Source: an uncultured Verrucomicrobiota bacterium
Lineage (GTDB): Bacteria; Verrucomicrobiota; Verrucomicrobiia; Opitutales; Seribacteraceae
Assembly: GCA_902612125.1 (NCBI GenBank)
Contig: CACMBV010000007.1
Span: 1-64,000, forward strand
DNA length: 64,000 nucleotides
Reading direction: 5' to 3'
A program made the position numbers and the translations under genes. Below are positions 8,771 to 18,262 of the stretch, in pieces (within the stretch, counting starts at the first letter, position 1; the number at the start of each line of letters is the position of its first letter). The notes beneath the pieces were generated by a model, which was given only the letters and a program-made list of their open reading frames with translations, was not told where the DNA came from and made no database searches.

Positions 8771-9796
8771 CTAGCTGTAGACTTCTGAAGACCAGGAATA
8801 ATCAAATGTGTGAGGGATATCAAATGTGGTTTCTGTCATGAATTTGATTATGTTCATTGCGGAAAATTGTTCATGATAAAGCTTTCTGCCCGCAGCTGAG
8901 ATCGCTTTCCTGTGATCGTCATTATGATAAAAATAAATAATTTTTTTCCTAAGATCTTCCTGGTTTTTGAAGAAAACGGCTTCTTCATCGGTGAGAAGCT
9001 TTCTCATTCCACTTTCATCTTTTATAAAACTAAGAATCCCATTGCCCATTAACTGAGAAATCCTATCAGAAGAATACATAAACCAGCCTTCTTCACGATT
9101 CAGGTTAAGGGCCATCTTAACATGAGGAAGCAAGTCCTCATACTGAGTTCCCCAAATGGGTGGTTTCCCATAAATACCGTAAGACTGAAAATTGAGTGTT
9201 TCCCCGATGGTTGAATCTAACTCCTTAAGCATCATATAACGTTTGTCAGACTTACTACCGACTCCACAAAAAAGTAAATCAATACTCAAATTCTCCTTAG
9301 TAGAATTATCCGAAGTTTCAATTGATGCATCACAGGGGTTGGGGATAAAGCACACCTTGTTTTTTCCCGTACAAAACATTCTAAGTTGTTCTCCACCTGT
9401 TGTTATAAATATACTATCAAGTTGATGCATCCTTTCTTTTAGCCTGCAAATATTTCTATCAATCCATAAGGCATCAAGAAACCACTGCGAAATCTTTACT
9501 GATGGAAGAATCTTTCTAACTTCAGCCAATGTTTCGCCTGATATTAAGTCACAATGCCCAAGCAGTAAAAAATCAGGTCTAAAGTTCTCACAAGTTTCGA
9601 GAAATTTCCTGTTCATTTTTTTTATGCCAAGTGGGCGAATGGAGAAGGGAGCCTCATAGCGAACGATGTCACGGTCACTGAATTCATACAAATTATGGTT
9701 GGCACGAATGATTCCATTGGAAAATTTCCTGCCACTGTATGAATTTCTTTTTCCGTAATGTCTCAGCATCAGGTTGTGTGCGTGCAAAATTCTCAT
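8771..9796 (-). CDS. CgeB-like glycosyltransferase (GT-B fold)
   Basis: The 341 residues fit the CgeB/spore-maturation-type GT-B group: an N-terminal half with PDFLLLGHCDLISGETLAEVR and WFLDALW, then IDLLFCGVGSKSDKRYMML starting the C-terminal Rossmann half. It continues with LPHVKMALNLNREEGWFMYSSDRISQLMGNG and ITFFKNQEDLRKKI-like sequence (AVFFKNQEDLRKKI). The SDRISQLMGNG segment corresponds to the R-x-FE-A-x-CG nucleotide-sugar site of this family. It is four bases upstream of the GT10-like gene and so is co-transcribed. Donor and acceptor cannot be read from sequence. Confidence 0.78.
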   Translation of the reverse strand: MRILHAHNLMLRHYGKRNSYSGRKFSNGIIRANHNLYEFSDRDIVRYEAPFSIRPLGIKKMNRKFLETCENFRPDFLLLGHCDLISGETLAEVRKILPSVKISQWFLDALWIDRNICRLKERMHQLDSIFITTGGEQLRMFCTGKNKVCFIPNPCDASIETSDNSTKENLSIDLLFCGVGSKSDKRYMMLKELDSTIGETLNFQSYGIYGKPPIWGTQYEDLLPHVKMALNLNREEGWFMYSSDRISQLMGNGILSFIKDESGMRKLLTDEEAVFFKNQEDLRKKIIYFYHNDDHRKAISAAGRKLYHEQFSAMNIIKFMTETTFDIPHTFDYSWSSEVYS

Positions 9797-9840
9797 TAGC
9801 TAAACATTTCTTTATTGCTAGAGGTATTAAATGAAATCCA

Positions 9841-10659
9841 CTAAGACGATCTTATTTGTAAAAGGGAATTAGCTCTAGTTTTGCGGAAAATAGTGTATCC
9901 GCTTTCAGCTAAAACTTTATTGAGGTCCAACTGCCATTGCTTTTCGTGGGCATGTTCAAGGACGATTCTTTTGGGCCAAAGTTCTTTTGGTGCATGCTGA
10001 AGAAACGGAATAAGAGCACGATCTTCATGTCCTTCAATATCAATTTTCATTCCAGAGATTTCCTGCAAGCCATACTCCCGAACAATATGCAACAAGGGTT
10101 TGGTTTTGATCTTAATAAAAGCTCCAGTTTCTTGTTCATCAACAATAGCAGCACAACCTAGATCAATTTTTGAGTTGAAGAAACTTTCTCCAAGCTCTCC
10201 AATTCCAGAACTTTCAATTTTGATTGTAGCGCCAAACTCATTTGCAGCGATGTTAAACCGAAGTCTTTCAATCGTCCTCGGGTTAGGCTCAATAGAAAGG
10301 ACAGTTTTTGCACCAGTTTTTGCCAGGAAAAGCGAATAGTACCCAATATTGGCACCCGCATCTACAAATACACCTTCATGGCAAACCTCTTTCAAGAAGT
10401 ACAGTTCGGCTTGATCGTAAATTCTGGAGGAACAGAGGATTTTCTTGTCAGTAATGTTATCGGTTATATTAAGCCTATATCGAATTCCTCTTATGGAAGT
10501 GTCTATAGTTGCACCATGAAACCTAAGCCATGAATGATATATCTGGTGGGTGAATTTACCTCGTCCCAACCCGATTGAAGTTAAGAACTTAATGATTTGG
10601 CATAAAGCCGATGGGGAGTGATGTCCCCATGGTAGTAATTCAGGAGAAGAATTTTTCAT
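9841..10659 (-). CDS. FkbM family methyltransferase (second copy)
   Basis: This protein has a clear SAM motif I (GVFVDAGANIGYYSLFLAKTG, about residues 95-115), the acidic SIEPNPRTIERL loop and the FkbM hallmark MKIDIEGHEDRAL, followed by KRIVLEHAHEKQW. It is closer to the classical FkbM profile than the copy at 6901-7710, and the two are not recent duplicates by eye. It begins one base after the end of the upstream glycosyltransferase gene, so translation is probably coupled. The likely role is O-methylation of a glycan sugar. Confidence 0.85.
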   Translation of the reverse strand: MKNSSPELLPWGHHSPSALCQIIKFLTSIGLGRGKFTHQIYHSWLRFHGATIDTSIRGIRYRLNITDNITDKKILCSSRIYDQAELYFLKEVCHEGVFVDAGANIGYYSLFLAKTGAKTVLSIEPNPRTIERLRFNIAANEFGATIKIESSGIGELGESFFNSKIDLGCAAIVDEQETGAFIKIKTKPLLHIVREYGLQEISGMKIDIEGHEDRALIPFLQHAPKELWPKRIVLEHAHEKQWQLDLNKVLAESGYTIFRKTRANSLLQIRSS

Positions 10660-11445
10660 TCATGCGTAATAATCTGCAATCCATCGAGTTGGCTTACAGC
10701 ATTTATAAAGTTTTTTCCATATCTTCCATCGATGTTTCTTTTTTTCCCTCCATGTGCCATTAAGGGCATCATGGAGGTCTGGATGCCCATGAAAGGCTAG
10801 TACTTTTGTGCTGACAGGAGGTTTTGCCGGCACAACAAACCTCCTCAGAAACCAAACAGGAAGGCAATGAAACTTAAAAGACTTAAACCATTCTTCGGGC
10901 CAAAAATTAAGTGAACCAAAGAGTTTCAGCACTTGATCTGACAAATACTCCTGGGAGGCAGTTCCAAAGTTGTTAATCACACTTTCACTATTTGCTTCAA
11001 AGTAGTCCTTAATCTGTCCCAATTTACCTACAACAAAAGAATAGCAACTCGCTTGCCCAACATGGTTGCCACGGGTATTCCAATCGTTAATTATATAAAA
11101 ATTGTCACCGTCAGGATAATCGAATAATTCGTCCAAACTACCAGTGATTAAGACATCCAAATCAAAAAAGAATACCCTTTGCCCTGTCAATCCACCCAAA
11201 GCATCATCACAAAGAGCGGCTTCCTTTCGATAGTTATACTTTTCATGATAACAACCCTTTTTCTGTCCAGGCTCTGGATGCTTTTTGATAGATGGATCGA
11301 GTCCCGGAAGCGGTTCGTCGCTAAATAAGTGAAAAGTGAGAGGATAACTGGTATTTTTTTGAATCATCCCGAAGAGACGATTTACATCTCGCTCTGAGTA
11401 TTTTTGCCCCCAGAGAATGGTGATAATATTAACTGAAGTTTTCAA
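10660..11445 (-). CDS. GT-A fold glycosyltransferase (GT8/capsule-type), putative
   Basis: The 261 residues start with NIITILWGQKYSERDVNRLF and contain TGQRVFFFDLDVLITGSLDELFDYP near residue 90, where DLDV supplies a DxD metal site of GT-A enzymes. Further on, YSFVVGKLGQIKDYF, YLSDQVLKLFG and KVLAFHGHPDLHDAL place a late histidine (FHGHP) as in GT8-like enzymes. No signal peptide or membrane span is seen. It lies inside the operon between the GT4 gene and the second FkbM gene. The fold call is firm; the donor sugar is not known. Confidence 0.72.
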   Translation of the reverse strand: MKTSVNIITILWGQKYSERDVNRLFGMIQKNTSYPLTFHLFSDEPLPGLDPSIKKHPEPGQKKGCYHEKYNYRKEAALCDDALGGLTGQRVFFFDLDVLITGSLDELFDYPDGDNFYIINDWNTRGNHVGQASCYSFVVGKLGQIKDYFEANSESVINNFGTASQEYLSDQVLKLFGSLNFWPEEWFKSFKFHCLPVWFLRRFVVPAKPPVSTKVLAFHGHPDLHDALNGTWREKKKHRWKIWKKLYKCCKPTRWIADYYA

Positions 11446-11456
11446 CTTGGTATAAA

Positions 11457-12569
11457 TTAAAGTAACTCGTCGTAAACGCCGAGTGTACTTTTGAGCATTT
11501 GTTGCAATTCAAATTCGCTAGTCGGAGTTGGGGCAGGAGGCGAAATACGAGAAATCCAATCGGCAAGAAGATTAACCATAGATGTAATGTCACCAATAGG
11601 AATTCTGCCCTCCGGTAACATTTGATCTAGTTGTTCGGCAACCCCACCATGACTATATGCGGCAACAGGCTTACCTAAGGAAAGTGCCTCCAATGTAACT
11701 CGACCAAAAGCTTCTGGGTCGGTTGAACAGGAAACTACGGCATCTGAGGCAGTAAGTATATCTCGCAAGTCTGAGCGGTGACCAGTCAGGGTTATATCTT
11801 TTTCAAGACCTGCTAGGCGGATGGTTTTTTTAACTTCGGAGAGGAATTCCAATTTTCTTGGGTGGGCTTCGCCGACAAGGAGTCCGTGGACGGCTAGACC
11901 CTTACTTTTGAGCTCAGTAATAACTTGGATGAAATCGATTTGTCCTTTCCAGCGGGTAATGCGTGCAGGGAGGGTAATAAGGAACTTGCCGGTGAGTTGG
12001 GGGTAATCCTGCTTCCAGCGGTTAAGCCATGCGGGATTGGGTTGATAGTCTGAGTAGTATTGGGCGGGATCGACGCCACGGTGAATGACGGTGAGTTTTT
12101 CCTTAGGGACATCGGGATAATTTTTAAGGACATATTCGCGTATGCTGTTTGACACACATATGACATGTTCGCCGCGGGTCATGATCTTTGAGTATGCGTT
12201 AACGGAATAAAAACCGTGTACAGTGGTAATGAGTCGAGGTCGCTTGGATGGATCGAGTTTACGCCAGGCAAGATATCCAATCCATGCTGGAACTCTCGAT
12301 CGCATATGAATTATGTCAGGGTATTCCTCTACAAACAATTTCCTCAAAACTTTTACCTGAAAAAGAGAACTAAAGTTTTTTTTATGAATAGGGAGCTTTT
12401 CATGTCTTGAACCTTGCTGTTCTAGTTGCTTAACTAATCTACCCCCGTTTGAAACGACGATCGACTCGTGTCCCAAACTAGATAGGTATTTACCAAGCTC
12501 AAGAGTTCCCCGCTCGACTCCTCCGCCATTAAGTTCTGGCAACAGTTGAATGACTTTAAGTTTTTTCAC
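11457..12569 (-). CDS. GT4 family glycosyltransferase
   Basis: The 370-residue protein has the GT4 pattern: [21 protein letters not shown] at the N-terminus with the GG loop, [14 protein letters not shown] and [15 protein letters not shown] in the linker. The C-terminal half has [37 protein letters not shown] and [24 protein letters not shown] (the E-x7-E site). These retaining enzymes transfer hexoses to lipid-linked oligosaccharides. It is the first gene of the minus-strand glycan operon and is divergent from serS across about 97 bases, which should hold the operon promoter. Confidence 0.9.
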   Translation of the reverse strand: MKKLKVIQLLPELNGGGVERGTLELGKYLSSLGHESIVVSNGGRLVKQLEQQGSRHEKLPIHKKNFSSLFQVKVLRKLFVEEYPDIIHMRSRVPAWIGYLAWRKLDPSKRPRLITTVHGFYSVNAYSKIMTRGEHVICVSNSIREYVLKNYPDVPKEKLTVIHRGVDPAQYYSDYQPNPAWLNRWKQDYPQLTGKFLITLPARITRWKGQIDFIQVITELKSKGLAVHGLLVGEAHPRKLEFLSEVKKTIRLAGLEKDITLTGHRSDLRDILTASDAVVSCSTDPEAFGRVTLEALSLGKPVAAYSHGGVAEQLDQMLPEGRIPIGDITSMVNLLADWISRISPPAPTPTSEFELQQMLKSTLGVYDELL

Positions 12570-12666
12570 TTTGTTCCTTAATCATGAATCTTAACGCTCT
12601 TTTGTTAAACAAATAAGATTGATTTCTTTTGCAGAACTTTATTCAGGTTGTTATCTCCTCGATAAT

Positions 12667-13944
12667 ATGATCGAAATTTCACACCTCAGAAATGACCTAG
12701 ATGGTTTGCGCTCTTCGATTTCACGTAAAAAATTCGATTGCGATTTGGATGCACTTGTTGAGTCAGACCTAAAACGCAGGGTAGCGATTTCGGCCACGGA
12801 GCAAGCAAGGGCAGGACAGAAGGCAGCCAACAGTGAAATTTCGCAGTTATCCAAGGGTTCACCGGAGTTTCTCGCCAAGGTGGCGGAGATGAAAGAACTG
12901 GCTGCCAGGATTAAGGAATTGGAAGCCATTTCCAGACAAGCGGACGAGTCCTTCCAGGAGGCATTCATGACCGTCCCAAACATCCCCCACGAATCCGTAC
13001 CTGATGGCAAGGGGGAGCAGGACAATCAAACTGTATCTACTTGGGGAGATATCGAGGGTGACTTTCCGAATTCCATTCCTCACTTCGACATACCCTGGCT
13101 CGATCAAATGATTGATTTTCCTCGGGGTGTTAAAGTTTCAGGAGCAGGCTTTCCTTTTTATGTGGGTGAGATGTCCAAACTGGTTCGTGCCTTGATCAAC
13201 TTCTTTTTGGAGGAAGCAGGAAACAACGGTTATGAAGAGGTGCATTCCCCAATCTTGGTGAATGCAACCAGTGCAACGGCTACCGGCCAACTCCCCGACA
13301 AGGAAGGACAGATGTACCTTGATCAAAACGAGGAGGTTTACCTTATACCTACTGCAGAAGTTCCGGTGACTAATTTCTTTCGGGATGAAATTCTTTCCGC
13401 TGAGCAGTTACCAGTCAAGAGATGTGCATACACTCCTTGCTTCCGCAGGGAGGCGGGAAGTTGGGGCAAGGATGTGCGAGGCCTTAACCGGTTGCATCAA
13501 TTTGACAAAGTGGAGCTTGTCAAATGGACTCATCCGGATGAAAGTTTTGAGGAACTTGAAAAACTAAGAACTGATGCCGAAGGGCTTTTACAAAAACTCG
13601 GTTTGCCATACCGAGTGCTGCTGATCTGCTCAGGCGATATAGGGTTTCCTCACTCCAAGCAATACGACCTTGAAGTTTGGGCTGCAGGACAGAAACGCTG
13701 GCTGGAAGTTTCAAGTTGCAGTAATTTCACTGATTTTCAGGCAAGGCGTGCCAATATTCGATTTCGTGGAGAGGACGGAAAACCAAAGCCACTACATACC
13801 CTCAATGGGTCCGCATTGGCGATCCCTCGCGTTTTGGCTGCTATTCTCGAAAATAACTTACAGCCAAATGGTACTGTAAAAGTACCTGGTTGCCTTAATA
13901 AGTGGTTTCCGGATCAATATATCGGAAACAAAAATTTATCGTAA
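12667..13944 (+). CDS. serS: Seryl-tRNA synthetase
   Basis: A class II synthetase that charges tRNA-Ser with serine. The N-terminal coiled-coil arm is recognisable from ISHLRNDLDGLRSSI through KVAEMKELAARIKELEA. The catalytic core has motif 2 (YTPCFRREAGSWGKDVRGLNRLHQF), motif 3 (LNGSALAIPRVLAAILENN) and the serine-binding TAEVP turn. The ORF track begins at TTG 12619. I move the start to ATG 12667 because MIEISHLRNDL aligns with the known N-terminus of the family while the extra 16 residues do not. The stop codon overlaps the tilS start (TAATG). Confidence 0.96.
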   Translation: MIEISHLRNDLDGLRSSISRKKFDCDLDALVESDLKRRVAISATEQARAGQKAANSEISQLSKGSPEFLAKVAEMKELAARIKELEAISRQADESFQEAFMTVPNIPHESVPDGKGEQDNQTVSTWGDIEGDFPNSIPHFDIPWLDQMIDFPRGVKVSGAGFPFYVGEMSKLVRALINFFLEEAGNNGYEEVHSPILVNATSATATGQLPDKEGQMYLDQNEEVYLIPTAEVPVTNFFRDEILSAEQLPVKRCAYTPCFRREAGSWGKDVRGLNRLHQFDKVELVKWTHPDESFEELEKLRTDAEGLLQKLGLPYRVLLICSGDIGFPHSKQYDLEVWAAGQKRWLEVSSCSNFTDFQARRANIRFRGEDGKPKPLHTLNGSALAIPRVLAAILENNLQPNGTVKVPGCLNKWFPDQYIGNKNLS

Positions 13945-15374
13945 TGTCCTCATCTTGGGCATTTCCTAAAGCATTAGATTTAGAGTCATTGTTTGCTCAA
14001 ATTCAGCTAGAGGAAAGAATTCCGAATGGAATTTTAGAAATTCTTGATGATTGTAAAGAGGATCAAAAGTGGGCGATTGCCTGTTCAGGAGGTGCAGACT
14101 CAACCTTTTTGACATTTTTGCTTTTTTATAAATTTCCAATCTTGAGAGATCGTTTAGTACTTTTTCACTTTAATCACAGACTTCGCGGACAGGATTCAGA
14201 ATTAGATCAAAAATTTGTTAAAGATACAGGAAATCTTTTAGGGATTCCCCTTACATCCGAGATTCAGAATTCTTCCTTAAAAAAAGATGAGGCATCACTC
14301 AGGGACAAAAGGATGGAATTTTTCAAGGATGTGGCTACGAAAAAGGGCCTATCTCATATATTTTTGGGTCATCATGCCGATGATGTGGCTGAAACATTTT
14401 TATGGAGACTGCCCCGATCCAGCACCGTCTCTGGACTAAATGCTCCGAAGCCAGTTACCATTCATGATAACCTCATTATGATTCGACCGTTACTCAATTT
14501 CTCGCGAATGGAAATCAGGGATTTTTTAATAAAATCAAAGATTCCATGGCGCGAGGATCAAAGTAACAAGGAAGCTAAGCATTTGAGGAATCGGATTCGC
14601 AGTCATGTCGTTCCCCCTTGGAAAGATTCATTTGAATGCGACTTCCTTAAAGGTATTTCAAAAACAAGGGAACTTCTGGAGCAGGATGCAGATGCTTTGG
14701 ATTCCTATGCAAATTTGGCGTACAGGGATTGCAAAAACGGCAAGTTGATCAAAATCGACTCTTTCAATACACATCCAATTGCAATTAGAAGGAGAATTCT
14801 TCGTCTTTGGCTTACAGAATCACACCCCTTAGGGTTTTCTTTTGATGGAAATGAAAACAAAATTTTAAAACAGATCGAAACTGGAAAGATTAGTACAGCT
14901 GACTTACCAAACAACCTAAGGGTTACAATCAAAGATGGATTACTTTCAGTTAGAAGTTCGATATACCCAACATCACGAATACCTGTTACATCGCTACCTT
15001 TGGGACATTCAATATTCTTTCCAAATGGAAAAAAACTAAAGGCTTTACCGCTGTCAGCAAACTGCCCGAGAGTAAGGAATGTTGTAGCGAAAAAAGTTTC
15101 TGAATCGAAGGAAGCCTACATTTCTTACCAAGGGATAAAATTACTTGTTAGATCAAGAAGGGAAGGAGACAAATTGCATATCCTCGGATCAGATGGAAGT
15201 AGCAAAGTAAGCAAATTAATGATCGATAGGAAATGGAGACACAAAAGAAAAGAGCAAACACCGCTTATTTTAAATATGCTTGGGGAAATACTCTGGATCC
15301 CAGGTTTTCCTCCTTCTGAAAAGTATAAATTAAGTGCTCAAACAGATAAGGTAATCCATTTGACTTATGAGTAA
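13944..15374 (+). CDS. tilS: tRNA(Ile)-lysidine synthase
   Basis: TilS attaches lysine to C34 of the tRNA-Ile that reads AUA. The PP-loop ATPase motif is AIACSGGADSTFLTFLL near residue 37, followed by VLFHFNHRLRG, HIFLGHHADDVAETFLWRL, and the substrate-side loop REDQSNKEAKHLRNRIR. These are TilS-specific features. The C-terminal domain (RREGDKLHILGSDGSSKVSKLMIDRKW, LGEILWIPGF) is also typical, so the protein is full length at 476 residues. The start is ATG 13944, sharing an A with the serS stop, in place of the longer ORF-track start. Translation is probably coupled to serS, and ftsH follows by 11 bases; tilS-ftsH order is common in bacteria. Confidence 0.95.
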   Translation: MSSSWAFPKALDLESLFAQIQLEERIPNGILEILDDCKEDQKWAIACSGGADSTFLTFLLFYKFPILRDRLVLFHFNHRLRGQDSELDQKFVKDTGNLLGIPLTSEIQNSSLKKDEASLRDKRMEFFKDVATKKGLSHIFLGHHADDVAETFLWRLPRSSTVSGLNAPKPVTIHDNLIMIRPLLNFSRMEIRDFLIKSKIPWREDQSNKEAKHLRNRIRSHVVPPWKDSFECDFLKGISKTRELLEQDADALDSYANLAYRDCKNGKLIKIDSFNTHPIAIRRRILRLWLTESHPLGFSFDGNENKILKQIETGKISTADLPNNLRVTIKDGLLSVRSSIYPTSRIPVTSLPLGHSIFFPNGKKLKALPLSANCPRVRNVVAKKVSESKEAYISYQGIKLLVRSRREGDKLHILGSDGSSKVSKLMIDRKWRHKRKEQTPLILNMLGEILWIPGFPPSEKYKLSAQTDKVIHLTYE

Positions 15375-15385
15375 GCCCAAACAGA

Positions 15386-17428
15386 ATGGATATCGTGAGT
15401 GAAAACGAAAACAAGAATCAACCAAATCAGCCCAAGAGCTTTAATCCAAAAGTATTGTTTATATGGCTCGCAATCCTTGCAGCAATTATAGGGTTAGTGT
15501 TGGCACAATCGGGTGAAATTGCACCCAGTCAGCGTGCTTTAAGTTCAGTCGACGATTTGCTATCCGCAGCGAAGGATGACCGTATCGAAAAAGCAGTCAT
15601 ACAAAGCGATCCAAAAGGGGGTGAGGAATGGTATGTGGTTAACGGCAAAGTACTGAACCCGGCTTTCGAGGTTGATGAAAACCAATATAAAACACTTCCT
15701 TTTGTAGTTAAAGGTAGAATAACCGAATCTGACTACAAAGACTTAAGGTCCTTTCTTGGTGGTCGATTAGTTGAAGAACCATCTAGCACTATTTGGACAG
15801 ATCTACTTTTCAGCCTGCTGCCGTTTTTATTAATTATCGGTCTGCTATACTTTTTATTTGTCAGGCAGTTACGCATGGCTGGAAAAGGTGCTCTTAATTT
15901 CGGTAAAAGTAAGGCAAAAATGCTGACCAGGGAAAATGAAAAAGTTGTTTTCAAAGATGTTGCCGGATGCGATGAGGCCAAGGAAGAGGTATCCGAAATT
16001 GTTGATTTTCTGAAAGATCCCAAAAGATTCCGCAAGATTGGCGGGACTATTCCCAAAGGAGTGCTGATGGTAGGACCACCGGGTACAGGTAAAACCCTTC
16101 TTGCCAAGGCAGTTGCCGGGGAAGCTGATGTCCCCTTCTTCAGTATTAGTGGGTCTGACTTCGTTGAAATGTTTGTTGGAGTTGGTGCTGCCCGCGTTCG
16201 AGATATGTTTGAACAGGGTCGAAAAAGTGCCCCATGTCTTATTTTCATTGATGAGATCGATGCAGTTGGGCGACAACGAGGTGCAGGTTTAGGTGGCGGA
16301 AATGACGAGCGAGAACAAACACTTAATTCGCTTTTGGTCGAGATGGATGGTTTTGATGGACATGAAGGCGTCATCATTATCGCAGCAACTAATAGACCTG
16401 ATGTGTTGGATAATGCCTTGTTAAGGCCTGGCAGGTTTGACCGCCAGGTTGTTATAGATTTGCCAGATCTTGAAGGAAGAGAAGCAATTCTCAAAGTTCA
16501 TGCAAAGAAAATAAAACTTTCCGAAGATGTGGAGCTTACCTCCCTTGCTAGGGCAACCGCAGGTTTCTCCGGTGCCGATCTTGCCAACCTGCTCAACGAG
16601 GGTGCTCTCATTGCTGCCCGTCGCAGGAAAAAAGTTGTGGAGCGCATTGATTTGGACGATGCTCGTGAAAAAATTTCTTTTGGTCGTGAAAGAAGGCGAG
16701 TCATGGATGATGAAGATCGTAAAATTATCGCTTATCATGAGGCTGGCCATGCGATTGTTCAGGCAAAAATAGATGACGGACTTCTGCCTATTCACAAAGT
16801 CACAATTATTCCGCGTGGGCAAAGCTTGGGAAGTACCATGTTTACACCCAAGAAAGATATTTTGAATCACAGTAAGCGCCGGGTTTTAAATCAGGTCTGT
16901 TGTGCGATGGGCGGAAGGGCGGCTGAAGAAATCGAAATAGGTGACATTACCAGCGGAGCTGCAGGTGACATCCGTATGGCAACCAATATTGCCAGAAGCA
17001 TGGTTTGTGATTGGGGAATGAGTGATTTGGGCATGATCTCTTTTGGCGACAAACAAGATCAGGTCTTTTTAGGTAAAGAACTTAGCCGGGCTCAAAATTA
17101 CAGCGAAGAAACAGCCCAAAAAATTGACATCGCAATCAAAACGATAATCGACGATCAATATAACCGTGCCCGTACAATCCTTGAAGATAATGTCGAAGCT
17201 TTGCATGCATCTGCAGAGGCACTACTTGAACATGAGACCATCGAGGGTAAACACATTCACGAGATCCTAGATCAAGGCAAAATTATTTCTCCGATCATAA
17301 ACTCTTCTGATACTGCCACGGACAACGAAGAAGAAAGTGTTGAAGAACATGATCAAGAACCTAAGGAAAACGAATCCAAAGAAGATGACATGGATCCAGG
17401 AGTACAACCTGCTGGCGTTCCCGCCTAA
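15386..17428 (+). CDS. ftsH: ATP-dependent membrane zinc metalloprotease FtsH
   Basis: A membrane-anchored AAA+ protease that degrades unassembled membrane proteins and selected cytoplasmic regulators. Two membrane spans (about residues 25-42 and 133-153) bracket a periplasmic domain. The AAA module has Walker [14 protein letters not shown], Walker [14 protein letters not shown], the pore loop [12 protein letters not shown], and the [22 protein letters not shown]. The zinc site is HEAGHAIV with the distal acidic ligand in [12 protein letters not shown]. The C-terminal tail is acidic and low-complexity ([19 protein letters not shown]-like), longer than in Escherichia coli. The ORF is full length at 680 residues. 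Confidence 0.97.
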   Translation: MDIVSENENKNQPNQPKSFNPKVLFIWLAILAAIIGLVLAQSGEIAPSQRALSSVDDLLSAAKDDRIEKAVIQSDPKGGEEWYVVNGKVLNPAFEVDENQYKTLPFVVKGRITESDYKDLRSFLGGRLVEEPSSTIWTDLLFSLLPFLLIIGLLYFLFVRQLRMAGKGALNFGKSKAKMLTRENEKVVFKDVAGCDEAKEEVSEIVDFLKDPKRFRKIGGTIPKGVLMVGPPGTGKTLLAKAVAGEADVPFFSISGSDFVEMFVGVGAARVRDMFEQGRKSAPCLIFIDEIDAVGRQRGAGLGGGNDEREQTLNSLLVEMDGFDGHEGVIIIAATNRPDVLDNALLRPGRFDRQVVIDLPDLEGREAILKVHAKKIKLSEDVELTSLARATAGFSGADLANLLNEGALIAARRRKKVVERIDLDDAREKISFGRERRRVMDDEDRKIIAYHEAGHAIVQAKIDDGLLPIHKVTIIPRGQSLGSTMFTPKKDILNHSKRRVLNQVCCAMGGRAAEEIEIGDITSGAAGDIRMATNIARSMVCDWGMSDLGMISFGDKQDQVFLGKELSRAQNYSEETAQKIDIAIKTIIDDQYNRARTILEDNVEALHASAEALLEHETIEGKHIHEILDQGKIISPIINSSDTATDNEEESVEEHDQEPKENESKEDDMDPGVQPAGVPA

Positions 17429-17433
17429 GTCTT

Positions 17434-17460
17434 TTGACAAAATTCTTGTCAATTTATACT
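17434..17460 (+). promoter_or_regulatory. Probable promoter of the small basic protein gene, overlapping an inverted repeat
   Basis: TTGACA at 17434-17439 is a perfect -35 match. TATACT at 17455-17460 is five of six for a -10 but with a short 15-base spacer; TACTAG at 17457-17462 gives a 17-base spacer with a weaker -10. The start codon follows 22 bases later. The -35 is part of a 7-base inverted repeat (TTGACAA, five bases, TTGTCAA, 17434-17452). That repeat could instead end ftsH transcription or bind a regulator. Confidence 0.45.
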
Positions 17461-17482
17461 AGAGCCTCTATAGACTCATTAA

Positions 17483-17638
17483 ATGAGCAGGCACCCTAGT
17501 TTCAAACCCCCTGGTGGACTTACAAAAAAAAGAAATGTTCTTAAGCGTTTCGAACGCGTTGAGCTTCTTCGAAAAAGAGGTCAGTGGAAGGAAGGAGACC
17601 GAGTAGTATCCTTAGTTAAGACTAAACCTGAGGATTAA
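17483..17638 (+). CDS. Small basic protein of the Chlamydiae/Verrucomicrobia type (TIGR04137-like)
   Basis: This 51-residue ORF is below the ORF-track cutoff. It starts MSRHPSFKPPGGLTKKRNVL and continues KRFERVELLRKRGQWKEGDR, which matches the pattern I recall for a family of about 50-residue basic proteins restricted to Chlamydiae and Verrucomicrobia (HPS followed by RNVLKRFER and KWKEGD). The protein is rich in Lys and Arg, with no membrane span, and is probably bound to RNA or ribosomes, though no function is established. A strong-looking promoter lies just upstream. The gene is flanked by translation and proteostasis genes and its stop overlaps the cutA stop on the other strand by a few bases. 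Confidence 0.85.
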   Translation: MSRHPSFKPPGGLTKKRNVLKRFERVELLRKRGQWKEGDRVVSLVKTKPED

Positions 17639-17949
17639 TTCCCTGACTCCACCCATTTGCCATACGCTGTGCTGGCAGATGCTTTCCAAGTTATCCACTG
17701 CGGCAGATTATATTCATGCAGCAGCAAGACAGCATTCTCCACCTCTTTAACTTTATCCACAGATGTTTTTATTTCTATTTTCCACTCCGTTTCCTCGCAA
17801 AACTGATCTTCCCAAAAATAACTCGAAGTTATCGGACCAATTACTTGAGCACAAGCAATCAAGTTTTTCTTTATTAATTTCCGACAACATTCCTGAGCTT
17901 TCTCTTGGCTCGAAAATGTTGTACATGCCATCATGATTTCTTTTTTCAT
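17635..17949 (-). CDS. cutA: Divalent-cation tolerance protein CutA
   Basis: The protein fits CutA1, a small cytoplasmic trimer of ferredoxin-like fold: ACTTFSSQEKAQECCRKLI, LIACAQVIGPITSSYFWE, EETEWKIEIKTSVDKVKEVENAV and HEYNLPQWITWKAS. The conserved Trp and the H-x-Y-x-x-P segment are present. The ORF track starts at 18006, but that would run into the start of the divergent rpoZ gene. ATG 17949 (MKKEIMMACTTF) gives a family-like length of 104 residues. Its biochemical role is still debated (copper tolerance in E. coli). Confidence 0.9.
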   Translation of the reverse strand: MKKEIMMACTTFSSQEKAQECCRKLIKKNLIACAQVIGPITSSYFWEDQFCEETEWKIEIKTSVDKVKEVENAVLLLHEYNLPQWITWKASASTAYGKWVESGN

Positions 17950-18016
17950 TTTTTTTAACTTTTCGCATGATCCTATTTGATCAAATCCCTTATTGAACCC
18001 ATTCATTCCTATTGCC

Positions 18017-18229
18017 GTGAGAGACGAATACCTAAAAGAAGCCCAACAAATCGTTCATGATCCAAATACATTAATCAATATGGTCTCAAGAAGGTCCAAG
18101 CAACTTAAACATGGAAGTAAACCTTTGGTTGAATCTCTTGAAAAACTTGAGCCAGAAGATATCGCCCTCAAAGAAATTATTGAAGGAAAGATTTCCTATC
18201 AGGAATGGCAGGAAGAAGAAATTAGTTAG
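18017..18229 (+). CDS. rpoZ: RNA polymerase omega subunit-like protein
   Basis: The 70-residue protein reads RDEYLKEAQQIVHDPNTLINMVSRRSKQL in two stretches and then GSKPLVESLEKLEPEDIALKEIIEGKI. The order N-x-V-S-R-R-x-x-Q-L, K-P-L-V, and D-x-A-L-x-E-I-x-E-G matches RpoZ, with the diverged N-terminus usual in Verrucomicrobia. I choose GTG 18017 over the ORF-track TTG 17993 because RDEYLK is the expected N-terminus. It is divergent from cutA and lies 33 bases upstream of smpB. Omega helps assemble and stabilise the beta-prime subunit. Confidence 0.75.
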   Translation: MRDEYLKEAQQIVHDPNTLINMVSRRSKQLKHGSKPLVESLEKLEPEDIALKEIIEGKISYQEWQEEEIS

Positions 18230-18262
18230 TTATTTTTCTGTCCGTTGGTGCGAGAGGCTGGA

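Noticed and set aside
12619-12666. Longer SerRS start at TTG 12619
   Set aside because: The 16 extra residues do not fit the family N-terminus; ATG 12667 does.
15733-16494. 253-residue minus-strand ORF inside ftsH
   Set aside because: It is antisense to the highly conserved AAA domain of ftsH and shows only low-complexity Ser/Pro-rich sequence.
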